DNA of 64,000 nucleotides from Rhizopus sp. PT2906 (GCA_025529335.1 JAMYHX010000174.1:1-64000), one strand, 5' to 3'; shown: positions 21,858 through 33,838, counted from the stretch's first letter. The notes: a model not told the origin generated them from the sequence alone. A program made the numbers and translations.

Positions 21858-22093
21858 AGTCTTTATCTGTAACGTCCAAACTGTGTATTCCATGCTTAAA
21901 ACATCAAAAATACTAACTATTGAATTACAAACTTGTGCATTACTTAAAGCCTTAAAGAATAAGTATCGATTGCTATTACCAGACTTTCAGATAGATTTTT
22001 GAGTGGATATTCAAAGGAACATAACAAGCGGAGATCTTAATAGCTGAAGCAAGTATCACCACTCAATGTGAAGGGGTCTTTCTTTCTATTTTC

Positions 22094-25000
22094 ATGCGAA
22101 GTTTTTCACTAAAGCAACTTTGGAACAGTATCACACTGTGGATATGGACAAGTTTCGCATTCCTTACACTAGTCCTCATGCTGGACTCTTCATTATCACA
22201 AAAGCTTAGCATCTCTCAGACACAAAGAAAAGCAATGCACAGTTGTGACATGACTTACATTTACCCAACCTACATTCGAGTTGAACATCAGCCAAAGACA
22301 ACCTTTTCCAAAAAATATACACTTTATCTTTACCGAGAAGGCTTTATTGATTCTGAGGAAGTAAGCAAATGTCCATAACGGCTGTCTTTATTCTTTTCTA
22401 AAGTGACAAAAGCTAGTAGGCGTACCTGTTTTATTCATACCTGGACAAGCAGGAAGTTATAAGCAAGTAAGGTCACTGGCATCAGAGAGTTCAAAATACT
22501 CTCATACACAAAAGAATGTACAGGATTTGGATTGGTTTACGCGTAAGCGGGTCTTTGTTATTTACGTTGACAGTATGTTGTTAACACTCGGTTCCTATGA
22601 GTAGTCGATCTGAATGAAGAATTAACTGCATTTTCTGGTCAGCATGTCTTGGATCAAGCGAATTATGCCAATACTGCTATTCAAACAATACTCAATCTAT
22701 ATCATGGTCGAGTGGACTCGGTGATCATTGTCGGGCATTCAATGGGTGGCATTGTTGCTAGGACCTTGATGATGTTGCCAAATTATGTTCCCAATAGTGT
22801 CCGTACTATCTTGACATTAGCGACGCCACATACTAGTGCGCCTGTTCTGCTGGATCCAGTTATTTACAGATTATATCAAGATATATCTCGCTTTTGGGGA
22901 CCAAGCCAGTTTACAAAGGAGGGAAAGCTCAGGAACGTGACATTGGTCTCTATTGCAGGTGGATCGTTAGATAACATTGTTCACTCAGATAGCACAGGTG
23001 TTCATAGCATTGTCCCTGAGTCGCATGGATTCGCAATCTTTTCGACATCCATACCGTTTGTATGGACAGAGTCAGACCATATGGCTATTCTGTGGTGTAA
23101 TCAATTAGTCAAACGACTGGCAGCAACATTAGTAAATATACATGATCATGCTATGTCTGTTCATGGTCGTATGGATATATTAAAGCAGCATTTGCTGGAA
23201 ACAAAGTCAAGTAGCTTGATAACCCATCATTGTAAGTGTGTAATACCATATATGTATGTGTGTAGTCTCATTATAGAATACAGCCCTTTCAATGCCACAA
23301 CATGTTCAAGTAATAGATATGACAGGAAACAATAGTCATCTCTTTTTCACAAACACGAATCAACCACGGCTTACAGTTGTTAAATACTCTGAAAACTTAA
23401 AGCTACTTACAGATATACCTGAAGAAAGCGACCATAAATGGTTACTGGTGTCTTGTAAAAAAGTCATGGATGACTGGTCATGCCAGCCATTGAACAATGC
23501 GTCGGTAACGATACTTCCTTCTGCTAGTTCACCTACTGGATCTTACAGGTATTTCACTCCATCTTCTTCAGAGCCAATCGAATATGTCGGTATTTTGGAA
23601 CAGGCCAAGATTACCTTACAAGATAACAATGCTTCATTCTTTATTATTTATAATGATGAAGCAACTGTACATTGGTCAAGCACTTGGGGTATATATCATT
23701 CTTCTTTATTAAACCCTAACTTATTTTATATTCTAGATATTGTGATGCGCCGAAAAGACCCTTTATTGATAGCTAAAAAATACGTTTCAAGGCACGTGTT
23801 TCCTCAATTACGCAGTTCCTTGTTCGCCTATGATCTGCATCTCAAATCATCCAAGCCTGGCGCAGGGTTGATTCCGCTCATGGTCCGGCAAACAGTCAAT
23901 GGCCAAGAACCCAAGTACTATAGACAGATAAAGGAGAACGAATCTGTTAGGATCACATTTCATCAAGCTACAGGTGCTGGTGAAGGTTTAGCCTTTAGCT
24001 TTTACACGGATAATCAGGCAATGGAGCTTGTCATGCGTTTTGATTGGTATGCTACTCTTGGCCGTTGCTTACTCCGATATGGATCAGTGATGCTTAATTT
24101 CATGTATGTTTGTACGTTGATTATACTGATAACCCAATGCTCTACCTATGTACATATCGGAAGTCGTAAGTGCTACATGAGCTATTAGAATGTTATGAAC
24201 TAATATCTTGAAATAGGGAAATTCGTGTCCTATAAGGCAGCCTTACTGAGTTGTATGAAGTCATATTTTATACACATTGCGGCGCTACTGCTCTTTTTGA
24301 GTTCATGCCAGTATTATGTAAGATCGCATCAATTGATTATGACAAGCTATCTACCCTTATACAGCGCGATAACCAAGGATGCGTTCTTTGGAAGTGACGA
24401 ACCCATGTTTATTCTAGTGACAGTATTTCTATTTATGTTGAGTGTTGGTCTAACATCTATTGTCTGGCTTCTCATATCCTTTTTAACGGCTTTACTGAAC
24501 AAGTTGATCCAATGCATGTACCGAGTCATTCCTGTAAGTACAACATTACAGACATCATCTTGGAGACATTTTTTCATTCACGCGTCAATTGTGCTTGCCC
24601 TTGTGCGGCTTGTACCCATTTCTGTACTGATCATCCTATATTACATCATTTGGCTTATAATGACAGCCGCCTCTTGTACAAGCTCTGTAAGTAGAAACAG
24701 TTCATATCTTACTATGACGCACTTACTTAAGCTACTAATCATACAGAATTTACCTTCTCTTCAAAACACGTACCGATATCGTCAATCATGGCTTATGTTT
24801 TTGACATCCCTGCTGCCCTATCACGTACCAGGTATCATTGTTTATATAAAGAATATTTTAGCAGGCTGGACACGTCCGACACAGCCACTATGGTTAATCA
24901 TGCAACAACTTCCAACCGTTTTTATCTTCATCTACTTGGTTACCTTGGGTGATCATCCCAAAACAATATCTCCTAGGTAACAAAGAACAATTATATGACA

Positions 25001-25121
25001 CTGAGTCTAACAAGGTTATAGATGGTTGGCATGCAGTAAATACGCTCTTTACGGCATCATTATGCATCAGCTCCTGCTTGGTTTTAGACACCCCTTTATT
25101 ATACCCATTGATGTTTTATAA
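22094..25121 (+). CDS. BST1: GPI inositol-deacylase (Bst1/PGAP1)
   Basis: An ER membrane lipase that removes the acyl chain from inositol of GPI anchors, needed for efficient export of GPI proteins. Exons recognised: 22094-22360, 22413-22542, 22605-23231, 23284-24165, 24217 onward, with a last exon ending at 25121. An N-terminal membrane anchor (WIWTSFAFLTLVLML) is followed by YTLYLYREGFIDSEE joined by splicing to LVGVPVLFIPGQAGSYKQV, the family signature. The lipase serine is in VIIVGHSMGGIVAR. A lumenal beta-rich part follows, then several helices from about 24070 on (for example FIHIAALLLFLSSC and MFILVTVFLFMLSV). Two candidate introns have lengths divisible by three (about 23692-23739, 48 nt, and 24689-24748, 60 nt), so retention would not shift the frame. 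The last intron, 46 nt with CTAAC before TTATAG, gives the 3' end used here; ending at the stop at 24980 is the alternative. Confidence 0.9.
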
Positions 25122-25205
25122 ATAAAAAGTCTGAATAAAGAGGCTATGACAAGCGATGGTTATGATTTTATTACTACTTTTTGTGAAAAACAAAAAACAG
25201 ACTCC

Positions 25206-26459
25206 TTAGACAGAGGCAAGGATAGGGGGTTCGACGAATTCCTTGGCAGCCTTAGCACCAGTATCATCAGCGGCAGCAGCAGCACCACCGTGAAGGGCCA
25301 AGAGAGCAGAGACATCGAACTTGGGAGCCTTGAGGATCTTGACCTTGCGGATGTAGGTGTTCTGGAGAGGGTAGATACCTTGACAAGCCTTTTCAATGCG
25401 GACGGCAATAGCGTCTTGAGAAAAGTTGGAGGCAGAGCTAGTGACCTTGGCGACCAATTCCTTGAGGTCACAAGCACTGGCTTCCTCAGTCATGATTTCA
25501 AACATCTTCTTGCGAATTTGACGGATTTGAGAAGATTGGGCATAAGTGGTCTTTTTGATTTGGTTGCGACGACGAGCAGTGAAGGAGATGGCAAAGAGAC
25601 GAACCAAGTAACCATCAGTGGTCTTGATATCAACAAAGGCCTCAATAAGAGATTGCCACTTCTTGACCATAGAACGAAGCTTGTCGGTGGTCATGTCCAT
25701 ACCGTAAAAGTTGGTAAGACAGTTCTTGCCTTGGATTTCATCAACCTTGAGCTTGATCTTACGGAAGGCACGGCCTTCGTCCTTGGACAAGTCACCGAGA
25801 GAGACTTCGACGACACGACCGTTCAAGGAGTCGTTGGCGTTACGGAGACCTTGAGTACGGTTGACCAAGGTCTTACCGACTTGACGAACTTCGAACATGG
25901 AAGGAGCCTTGATGTCATACCAGTCCTTACGGGTGAAGGGATCAACACTAAATTATAAATGAGTATGGTTGTCATGACAAATGAAAAAAAGAGAGATAAT
26001 TGAAGAGAAAATGTCGTGTCTGTTTATCTGTAAAAGTGTAAAGTTGTTGTGATAATGTTGTTATTGTTGTATACATGTCAATTGAGTTCAATAATGAGCA
26101 TGTGTTTACTTCCTCTCTCTCTTCATTTTCTCTCGTATAGTGTAAGATTCTATAATCCTATTCCTCGGTTGCAATCTGTATCTCTTTGTCGTTTTCCCTT
26201 TCCCCACTTTCTCTTCAAATATATCTCTCTTTCTTTCTTGTGTATGTGTGCACGTCTATTGCATGTTGATTACTTACACCTTCTTCTTCAAACCTTTCTT
26301 TCCCTTAGAAAGACGCCTTTACAAAAAAAAATGTCAATTCATGATCAATCAATTGGATATTTGTATAGTATTTACTTATTCTTGCCGACAGCTATAATAA
26401 AAGATGATATAGTTTAGTAAATGGATGGATGGATGGATGGATGTTTATGACATACCCAT
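25206..26459 (-). CDS. RPS1: 40S ribosomal protein eS1
   Basis: Small-subunit protein eS1 (S3a), on the platform near the mRNA exit. Four exons on the minus strand: 26459-26456 (ATGG), 26391-26376 (16 nt), 26316-26278 (39 nt) and 25947-25206 (742 nt), total 801 nt, 266 residues. The tiny exons rebuild the conserved start [20 protein letters not shown], then DPFTRKDWYDIKAPSMFEV. Later family blocks are RTQGLRNANDSLNGRVVEV, NCLTNFYGMDMTTDKLRSM, and RKKMFEIMTEEA. The C-terminus is Ala-rich (GGAAAAADD). Packing three introns before codon 22 is typical of fungal ribosomal protein genes, but 4- and 16-nt coding exons are extreme. The largest intron (25948-26277, 330 nt) has no obvious C/D snoRNA boxes. 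Codon bias is strong, as expected for high expression. Confidence 0.95.
26421..26443. repeat. (ATGG)n microsatellite inside eS1 intron 1
   Basis: A tandem ATGG repeat of nearly six units lies in the first eS1 intron, 11 nt from the 4-nt ATGG start exon (reverse strand). Repeat length may vary between strains. Confidence 0.85.
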
Positions 26460-27519
26460 ATTATCGATTAAAAAGAAGGATCATTAGGTTGCCTATATGG
26501 CTCTCTGTTATGTGCTCCACGCAGCGAGGACCAAAGACTCAGTAGGCTGGAGCGGATGTGACTTCTTTTCAACCCGCAACAAGTTTGGTGCGGTGGCTTG
26601 TTATCATGCAGCGCTATGAATGAGTCCATATCGAATGTAGTCATTTGTTTTCTGTCACTATAAGTGTTCCATATCAACGATGTGGGTATTTGATTGATAC
26701 AACAGACTTGATAAAAGTAGAAAGAAAAACAGTTAAGATTAAAAAAGAGAGGGAAATGAACTATTATTCAATGATGAGTTAGTCTTTGTTACTGTGAGGT
26801 TAAGTAACAATACAAGCTTGGCTTATAAAGATTTGTTGCGCGTGCTGATACTTTACGAGAGGTTTAATATTGCGGATGAAAAATAAGGTAGCCACCTGTG
26901 CCCAACTAGTCTGTATATACACATTAAGGCAGATTCGCCACTTCTACCAACTGAATCTCAAGTATCATACAACAGAGACTTTTACAATTGACTAGCATGG
27001 TAGATCTCGTTGATGTGATCTACTCAAGAAAGCAAAAGATTAATAATTATGTCTTATTTTTATTAAGCAAAACTCATACAGTTGCGTTAGATGTTTGAAA
27101 AAAATAAAATGACGTCTTGATTTCCTTAGTTGGATCATGCATATAGTATGGTTAGTTGCTTAATGGCGAAAGGACCACTCTCTCCAACTAGGATGCCCTC
27201 ATTATTATTCCCATACATATACATTTTTATATTGTTCATTTACTCAGATATACTAGAAATATGTTTAATTCCGCCATCAATAGAACAAAAAAAAAAAAAG
27301 AAAAATAGCTCAAGTTTTATTTATCTTTTTTGAAATGTGTCAAGCTTTTTCATATAATAACTGCAAAACGACTCTCAACCAAGGGAGAGCCACCAAAAAA
27401 ATCACTTTCAGAGACCTTAAATTAAAACGCCGAATAGAGCTCACTTTTTTTATTTCCTGTGGAAACGCGTCGAAACTTTTTCTTTTTTCTTCTTGTTTGT
27501 GAACAAATTTAAAAAAAAA
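26460..27519. other. intergenic between eS1 and p23 genes (divergent)
   Basis: About 1.06 kb between two divergent starts. The frame at 26468-26677 (-) is not similar to anything I know. Just before the p23 start, pyrimidine- and then A-rich leader sequence is seen (27470-27519). TTCC....GGAAAC..GTCGAAAC around 27460-27480 has GAA/TTC blocks of heat-shock-element type but not at ideal spacing. Confidence 0.4.
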
Positions 27520-28192
27520 ATGTCTCTTCATCCTACTGTGCTTTGGGCCGAAAGAAATGACTTGCTCTACTTGACTGTTGAGCTCTCCGACATTAAAGTA
27601 AGTTAACCATGTCGTTTTTGATTCCTGAAACTAAAAAGTAGATATAGGACCAAAAAGTTGATTTGACAGAAACCAAGTTGTCATTCAAAGCCAAAGGTGG
27701 TGTAGAACAAAAGGAGTATGCATTTGATATTGAATTTTTAAAGCCTGTCAAGGTTGAGGTAAGTGTACTCTCGTTGTAAGACGTCAAAATATTTAGGTTG
27801 GGAGATATTATAGGATGCAAAGCAACATCTGACTCCACGCAACTTATTTTTGGTTATCTACAAGAAAGAGGAAGGATATTGGAATAAGATCTCAAAGGAT
27901 CGCCTTCGTTTTGTTCAAACAGATTTCCAGCGATGGAAAGATGAAGATGACGAGGAAGAGGATATGGGTGACCCAATGGGTGGATTAGACTTTCAAAGCT
28001 TAATGGCTCAGGCTGGTTCTAGTGGAGGATTACCAAATATGGATGACTTGGTAAGACACATAGACAAGTAAGAGTATATAATTATTGATCATCTCTTGTT
28101 TTCTTTATATAAAATAGCCTGAAGGAGATGACAGCGATGACGAATTCGAAGAAGATGAACAAAAGGAAGTGCAAGAAGAAAAGAAGGATTAA
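27520..28192 (+). CDS. SBA1: Hsp90 co-chaperone p23
   Basis: Four exons (27520-27597, 27648-27758, 27814-28050, 28118-28192) make 166 residues. p23/Sba1 binds the ATP-bound, closed N-domains of Hsp90 and slows ATP hydrolysis while clients mature. The CS domain starts at MSLHPTVLWAERNDLLYLTVEL and continues with KLSFKAKGG, FLKPVKVEDAKQHLTPRNLF and IYKKEEGYWNKISKD. The signature FQRWKDEDDEEED is the p23-specific segment after the CS fold. A Gly/Met-rich linker (MGDPMGGLDFQSLMAQAGSSGG) and an acidic tail (EGDDSDDEFEEDE) match yeast Sba1 and fission-yeast Wos2. All splice junctions restore conserved text. Confidence 0.95.
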
Positions 28193-28327
28193 ACTGAGTT
28201 TTATATCTAATAAAAACCGTTTGAGTAGAAGCTGTTTTTATTGTTTGACTGCTTCTTCAACGAATTATATGAATTATTCAATGACTGAAGGTGAAATATA
28301 TTATTATTATTAACAGACTTCCCTCTT

Positions 28328-28348
28328 CGCACACACACACACACACAC
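28328..28348. repeat. (CA)n microsatellite
   Basis: About ten CA units in the 136 nt downstream of the p23 stop, upstream of the HMG gene, so probably in a 3' UTR or promoter. Confidence 0.85.
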
Positions 28349-28421
28349 ATATTATACACACATAGTCTATTTCTTTTTGAAAAATTTTTTTCTCTTTTTC
28401 AAAACTTTTTTCTTTTTAAAC

Positions 28422-29294
28422 ATGAGTCCTACTTCTTTAGACCTTAAAAATAAATTCAAATATGATGAACTCAAGAAACGTTATAGAGCTATAGAAGAAG
28501 TAATTTCTCTTATTTTATGTCTATTGATTATTTACTCTTGTTATTATAGGAAAATGAGTTACTTGAATACAAACTATCCAAGGCTAATAGACAAATAAAG
28601 AGGCTGAGACTTGAGAAGAGGTAAAGGATAATGTTTGATGATGATAAGCATGTTTATCATGTTTTATAGTTTACTATTAGAAAAAGTAGATAGACTAAAC
28701 AATGACTATTCTGATTCTGGCTCAGAAACAATGCATAATGGTCATCATGAATATGTACATGAAAAGGTAACTAGTAATAATAGAAAACACAGTTGTTCTT
28801 ACCATGACGATAGCATCGTTCTGATAAACTCATAAAGCCAAAGAAAAAGAAAGATCCAAATGCTCCTAAGGGCCCTGGTAATGTATTTTTCTTATTTTGT
28901 CGTATGGAACGTGATAAAATGAAAGTTGAAAATCCTGAAGAAAGTATTGGTGATATAACAAGACTACTGGCTCTAAAATGGAAAGCTTTAACTAAAGAAG
29001 AAAAAAAGGTACCCTTTAATATATTAAGTGCCGATACTAATATCTATCCTAGTATTATTACGATACGTTCAAAAAGGAGATGGAAGAACATGAAGAAGCT
29101 ATGAAGTCATATAAAGAAGGCTTGTTGGATTCCTCTTCTCCTCCTTCTTCTTCAGATGCTCAATCACCTCATATTCATGATGTTCAGTTGCCGACCTTAC
29201 ATCAAGAGTATTTACATCAAGACATTATCAATTTAAATACAGATGAACAGCAACAACATATTCAAATTCATTCATATCAACATCATTTATTGCC

Positions 29295-29298
<4 letters not shown>
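28422..29298 (+). CDS. HMG-box protein, Nhp10-like (INO80 complex type)
   Basis: Five exons (28422-28499, 28550-28620, 28670-28766, 28814-29008, 29053-29298), 228 residues. The N-terminal 70 residues form a coiled coil (KFKYDELKKRYRAIEEENELLEYKLSKANRQIKRL). An HMG box follows, at about residues 95-165. It opens KPKKKKDPNAPKGPGNVFFL and continues FCRMERDKMKVENPEESIGD, ITRLLALKWKALTKEEKK, then YYYDTFKKEMEEHEEAM. The order coiled coil then a single HMG box with NVFFLFCRMERD, rather than the usual SAYxxF, resembles Nhp10 of the INO80 chromatin remodeller, which recognises DNA ends and nucleosomes. The C-terminus is Ser/Pro- then Gln/His-rich. Complex membership is inferred. Confidence 0.75.
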
Positions 29299-29325
<27 letters not shown>

Positions 29326-30674
29326 TAGCATACAGCAGTGCTGTACACGTACATTTTTATACAAGACTTTATTAAAAAAAAATACAATGATTTGCGTAAA
29401 AAGGATTCATTTTGCACAAAAACAATATTGCATAGCCTTTAACAACTTCTATTGTAAAAGTTTGCAATTTTTTTTTTATAAAACTTCTTTATTTAAACAA
29501 GTTTGTGGTTGTGAGAAAAATAAATACTCTTCCAAAAAAGATGTGGCAAGGGAATTAGAAAGAAAAATGATTTAATTTCCGCTACTGCTGTTCCTCCTTC
29601 CCAGTGTTCATAGCTTTTCCGTTAGGCCAATACTACATACACCAGAAAATAGGCTAATGCTACATACATTTCTTCTAGGCACTATATGTAAGGCAGTAGA
29701 ATATCATTGACGTCAAATGTGAATTTATCATAATTACACGTGATTGATCTTGGCTATTGATCTCTTTCTTCTTGAAACTTTATAAATTCATGCTTAGCGT
29801 GGCGCCACACATCGAAAAGCTTTGTTAGGCGACATCATAGGTAGTGGGTAGAAGTAGCGCCTGTAGAATTGGTCTAACTTCTGGTGTAGGTAGTGCTCAC
29901 CTCTTTGTTACGATAGCTGCAAAAATTTTACTGCTATGACTCATCCTAAAGGCAGAGCAAGTAAATTACCATCTAGTATTATCAGAAAAGATAGTTATTA
30001 TGCTAAAGATGTGCGATGTTGTCTTGAAAATAAAGAAAACTTAAATTTTGCACCTACACAATTTGCCTACAACGGGCTCCTAAGAACCTTAAAACCAATT
30101 TCACGTTTTGGAAAGACTCTGATTCTGCTAACGGTTATTGGACCAACAAAGTCCATAGGTCAACAATTCAAAAAATAAAAAGATTGGGTCCTCAACATAT
30201 TCAGAAGGTGAACGAAAGCTCCATCTCTTTCCTTTAGTATATTACGATTGTTTATTATGTATCACTAAGAGACGATAGTATAATAGAAACAATATCTCAA
30301 CAGGAGTTCTCATAATGTGTCGCATACTCATTAATATTTACTTAATCATCATCTTTTCCCATCCCATATGAGAATAACAGAACCGGAAGAGCCATCAGCG
30401 GAAGAGAGACTTGTTAAGCGATACGAATAAGCAAGTTGACATTATCTTTGGAAGTTGATCTGACCTTATAGCAAGAAGCGTTATTGACGAGATTATTAGC
30501 ATCCTGTCCATCGTTGATAGTTTATTATATGATATTTAGATTATCTGAAATAAAACGTAGCGTGAAAGAGCCTACTGCTACCTCCCCTTCTTCTTACACT
30601 CTGGAAACTGTTTGATTATTCAATGATTTATATTATATTTATTGGTCAAATACATAAAAAAACCTCCTTCTATT
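29299..30674. other. intergenic with TAA repeat and a relic-like ORF
   Basis: Starts with a (TAA)n microsatellite (about 29300-29326) immediately after the HMG stop. A frame at 29936-30178 (+), and the frame that continues it, NFTFWKDSDSANGYWTNKVH and RSTIQKIKRLGPQHIQK (to about 30235), look protein-like but are broken by a frame change. I do not know the family. A relic of a repeated gene is possible. Confidence 0.3.
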
Positions 30675-31720
30675 CTATTTAGAGTTACACTCGATCTTGA
30701 CTGATTTAATAATAGCAGAAATGGGTTTGTTCTTATACTTCTTCCACTATAAAGTTATCAGTCAGATCAATCATGAATAAATACATGTGTGTATATACAA
30801 CTTACATCAATAGGACCCTTGGCCCATTCAGCTGTACTCGCAGGATTACTAGCATCCCAAATACCCACTTGAACATGACTAAAAAAAGGTAAACATCCAT
30901 TCATTATCAAACAAACAAACTTACGATGCTTCAGTTGGGTATTCACAAACGGCTCTCTTACACGTGTCTTTTCGTTCTACAGTACGAATTACTTTGCCAT
31001 CAAACAAGTATATGATCCTTTCAGCATTCCTAATCAAAACAGAATAGAGTTTATATATATATATACATGTTGTAGATACTTTTACAATGCTTTACCAATC
31101 AATAGTATACTTGTGAAAGCCTGCGGTTGTATCTTCAACGTCATGGTTACCACCGTTCACGCCATAGACGATATTCTTGCCATAAAAGTAATTGGTCCTT
31201 AAAATAACGGTGAGTATCTTTAAGAAAATACATTGATTAATCACTTACTGGACTTTGTCAGGCTCACCTCCTAGCATTTCAAAATCAATTTCATCCTTCC
31301 CTGGAGCCATCAAGATAGCAGCTGTGACGGCACCAGCAGCCTTGGCAGTCTTCAATTCAAAAGTAATACGACCATATTGAACCAAATCCTTATATTGAAA
31401 GCTGGGAGAAGAAGGTGAAGTATTCTTATTATAGGGTAATCCTATTTATGGTAAGTATATAATGCAAAATTTCTTAAAGAGCACTTACCGCCTTCAGACT
31501 TATCCTTGCTGGGCTGAGGATCCTTGGGTGGAATCAGGTCCATCTTGAGGCCTTGACTTGTGAATGACCAACCCTGCTTCGAACCACTGAGCTCTGTCCA
31601 GCCTTCATGTCCCTTGGTAAAATCTGTCATGACATCAGTGCACTTTCTAGCAGCATCAACAAAGATAGTTTGTAGGAGAATAGAGAATATAAGAATGATT
31701 GAATGATATTGTAAATACAT
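30675..31720 (-). CDS. GH16 cell-wall glucan/chitin transglycosylase (Crh-type), secreted
   Basis: Six minus-strand exons (31720-31489, 31441-31249, 31197-31096, 31029-30925, 30878-30806, 30746-30675) total 777 nt, 258 residues. A signal peptide is clear (MYLQYHSIILIFSILLQTIF). The GH16 active site is DEIDFEMLG, with nucleophile and acid/base Glu in ExDxxE order. LVQYGRITFELKTAKAAGAV and MLGGEPDKVQTNYFYG, FHKYTIDWNAERIIYLFDGK and VQVGIWDASNP are the usual surrounding blocks. Crh enzymes transfer chitin chains onto beta-glucan in the fungal wall. Unlike yeast Crh1 there is no Ser-rich stalk and no hydrophobic GPI-attachment tail; the protein ends IECNSK after the catalytic domain, so it is probably freely secreted. 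The specificity within GH16 is an inference. Confidence 0.9.
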
Positions 31721-32746
31721 TGGAACTGATGATAATGAAGAAAAAGGGGGAGAAGAAAAGAAATTTGATTTCTTTATATAGATTTTCCTCGATCTCGGCC
31801 TCTTTCTGTCTCTCGCTTTCTTTCGTTCTTACCCTCCCCCCCCTTCTTTTTCTACTTGAGATCGACTGCCTAGAATGTCCTGGTGTCAATATAAGGGGGA
31901 GCGCGTGTAGATGTGCTACTTTACAAATCACAAAGAAATACAATGATTATTTACTTGTTTATTTGAAAAAGAAAATACATGTCTGAAACAATGAATGCTA
32001 TAATGATTGCCATGTTCATAATTAATATAACAATGATGAAGAGATTTCCTTGTGTTACATTCAACAGGATCTACCTGCTGTGCGCTTTTAGTCATTTATC
32101 CCATTTTGTAACAGGAATCGACCGCATAAATAAGTGTCTAGAATATTACAATGATGCAAGGGTCAGCGTATGGGGAAACGAAATGAACGAGTTGGGCTTT
32201 TCGTTTTGTTCAATTGTTTGCGCCAAGAGAGGAGAAAAGGACAAATGGATTCAAGCAAACGAGGATGAATAGAACAGGTTGATTGGATCAGATATCAGAC
32301 AATGAAGAAATGGGCTTTTAGTGATTAGAATACTCCTTATGTGAACACAAACTATACGCTTAAACAAAGTGGCGTCTGTCCCTGCCCTTTATTTTATGCT
32401 GTAAGCTTATTTAACCTTTATTTTTCTTTCTTTCGAATAATAAAAAGTACTCCAATGATGTATATAACAAGCAATAATAAAAATTCGATCGTTATTCCCA
32501 GAATTTTGTTTAATAACTAAATAAATAAAATTCGTATTTTCTCCTATTCTTTGCCCCGGCACTCAGCTTTGACTTCCCCTCCCCCTTTTTTTTGGTTATC
32601 TGTGTAATTCTTGGAAAATAAGGTTAAAGTGGAGGGCAAGTCTGCAAGATGAGAGTATGTTGATATTGATATGTTTATTGAAACTAAAAATACATATATA
32701 TAGATTACAGTACTAACAATGAAAGTTATGAATATGGCTTTATAGT
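31721..32746. other. intergenic between GH16 and phosphoesterase genes
   Basis: 1.03 kb. Plus-strand frames at 31699-31986 and 31979-32272 have no recognisable domain; they overlap the GH16 promoter and I do not call them. Poly-C/T tracts at 31830-31850 and 32575-32595 are simple sequence. Confidence 0.35.
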
Positions 32747-33838
32747 TTATCTAGGTTGAGGAGGGAGTTCGGTAGAGTTGGGATGTGTTTGATTCCAAGA
32801 ACGACCTGTGAGTAAACCAGAAATGGCAGGAATACCAGAAGGAATTTCACTCTCGGGCACATCCTTATTCTTGTAATGAAGCTTCTTGGCAGCAAAAGAG
32901 TAGACGTTGTTCATGGTCTTGTTAGTATCTTGACGACCCAAGTTACCAAGGTCCCAGTTGAGTTCAACAGTATTCAAGGTAGAGAAGTGAGAATAGAAAG
33001 TGCTATCGACAGTGCCTCTCAGCTTTTTGGGAATGTTACCGAGCAAGAGAGACCAAACTCTGTTACGTTTGGTCGTTGTGGACTTGTTCTCGTCAAAGGT
33101 AATCAAGATCAATGTCTTCTTGAGGAATTCCTTATTGTTTAAAGTGGACTTGTAGAACTTAGAGAGCCATTCGCCAGCAAATGAAGCGTTGGTATCATGG
33201 GCGTCATCGTTCATGTCGGGAGTATAGAACATCCAGTTAGGGAGATCACCAGAGGCAATGTCTTTGGCAAATTGGTCTCCACCAACAATATTTTGTAAAC
33301 GAGTCTTGTTCAATCCGACAGAGTCAAAGATGACAGCAGGATTGTGCTTGCGGACGTAAGTGCCAGACTTGTATCCGGTGTAACCAACAGAGGGGATGTT
33401 TTCTTGATAGACCTTCCAAGTTAAGCCCTTGTTCTCAAGGAGATCGTAGATAGTAGTGATATTGGCAGGGATGTTGTAGTAGTCATCATTATCAATACCA
33501 AAGTTATCTCCACCACCAGCACAGACGTAGTTTGGTTCAGAAGGATGAGTGATGGCATTGAAGTTGTCCAAGAGGATACCTTGCTTGGCAAGGTCAGTAA
33601 AGCCAGGAACCTTGGCAACATCTTCGAAATCCTATATATAGAAAGAGAGAAAGAACTATAAGTATGACTCTAGCAAGCTAATAAACTTGTTATTTACCTG
33701 GTTTTCAAACCAAATTTGGAGAAAGTGGTCAAAGACCTTACCCTTGGGGGCCTTATTACCGTGGCTCTTACCATTGCTGGCCAAGACAAGGCTGGTAAGA
33801 CTAGCAATAGCAAAGAGGGAAGTGAAGGAGATGTGCAT
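32747..33838 (-). CDS. secreted acid phosphatase-like phosphoesterase (PF04185 family)
   Basis: Exons 33838-33698 and 33631-32747 give 341 residues. The ATG at 33838 (MHISFTSLFAIASLTSLVLA) starts a good signal peptide; an upstream in-frame ATG at 33868 would spoil it. Family blocks: VFDHFLQIWFENQDFEDVA, GILLDNFNAITHPSEPNYV, DNDDYYNIPANITTIYDLLE, LPNWMFYTPDMNDDAHDTN, and LILITFDENKSTTTKRNRVW. These are the metal- and phosphate-binding regions of the phospholipase C/acid phosphatase superfamily that includes the fungal phosphate-repressible PhoA. Several N-glycosylation sequons (NIT, NKT, NAS, NQT, NST) fit secretion. It would release phosphate from extracellular esters. Strong C-ending codon bias suggests high expression. 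Substrate is inferred. Confidence 0.9.

Noticed and set aside
25146..25958. 270-codon plus-strand frame
   Set aside because: Antisense of the eS1 main exon; the minus strand is the ribosomal protein with clear motifs.
25948..26277. snoRNA in the large eS1 intron
   Set aside because: Ribosomal protein introns often host C/D snoRNAs, but no RUGAUGA/CUGA pair or H/ACA box was seen by eye.
31979..32272. 97-codon plus-strand frame with hydrophobic start
   Set aside because: No known family; lies in intergenic DNA and may be chance. Kept only as part of the intergenic note.
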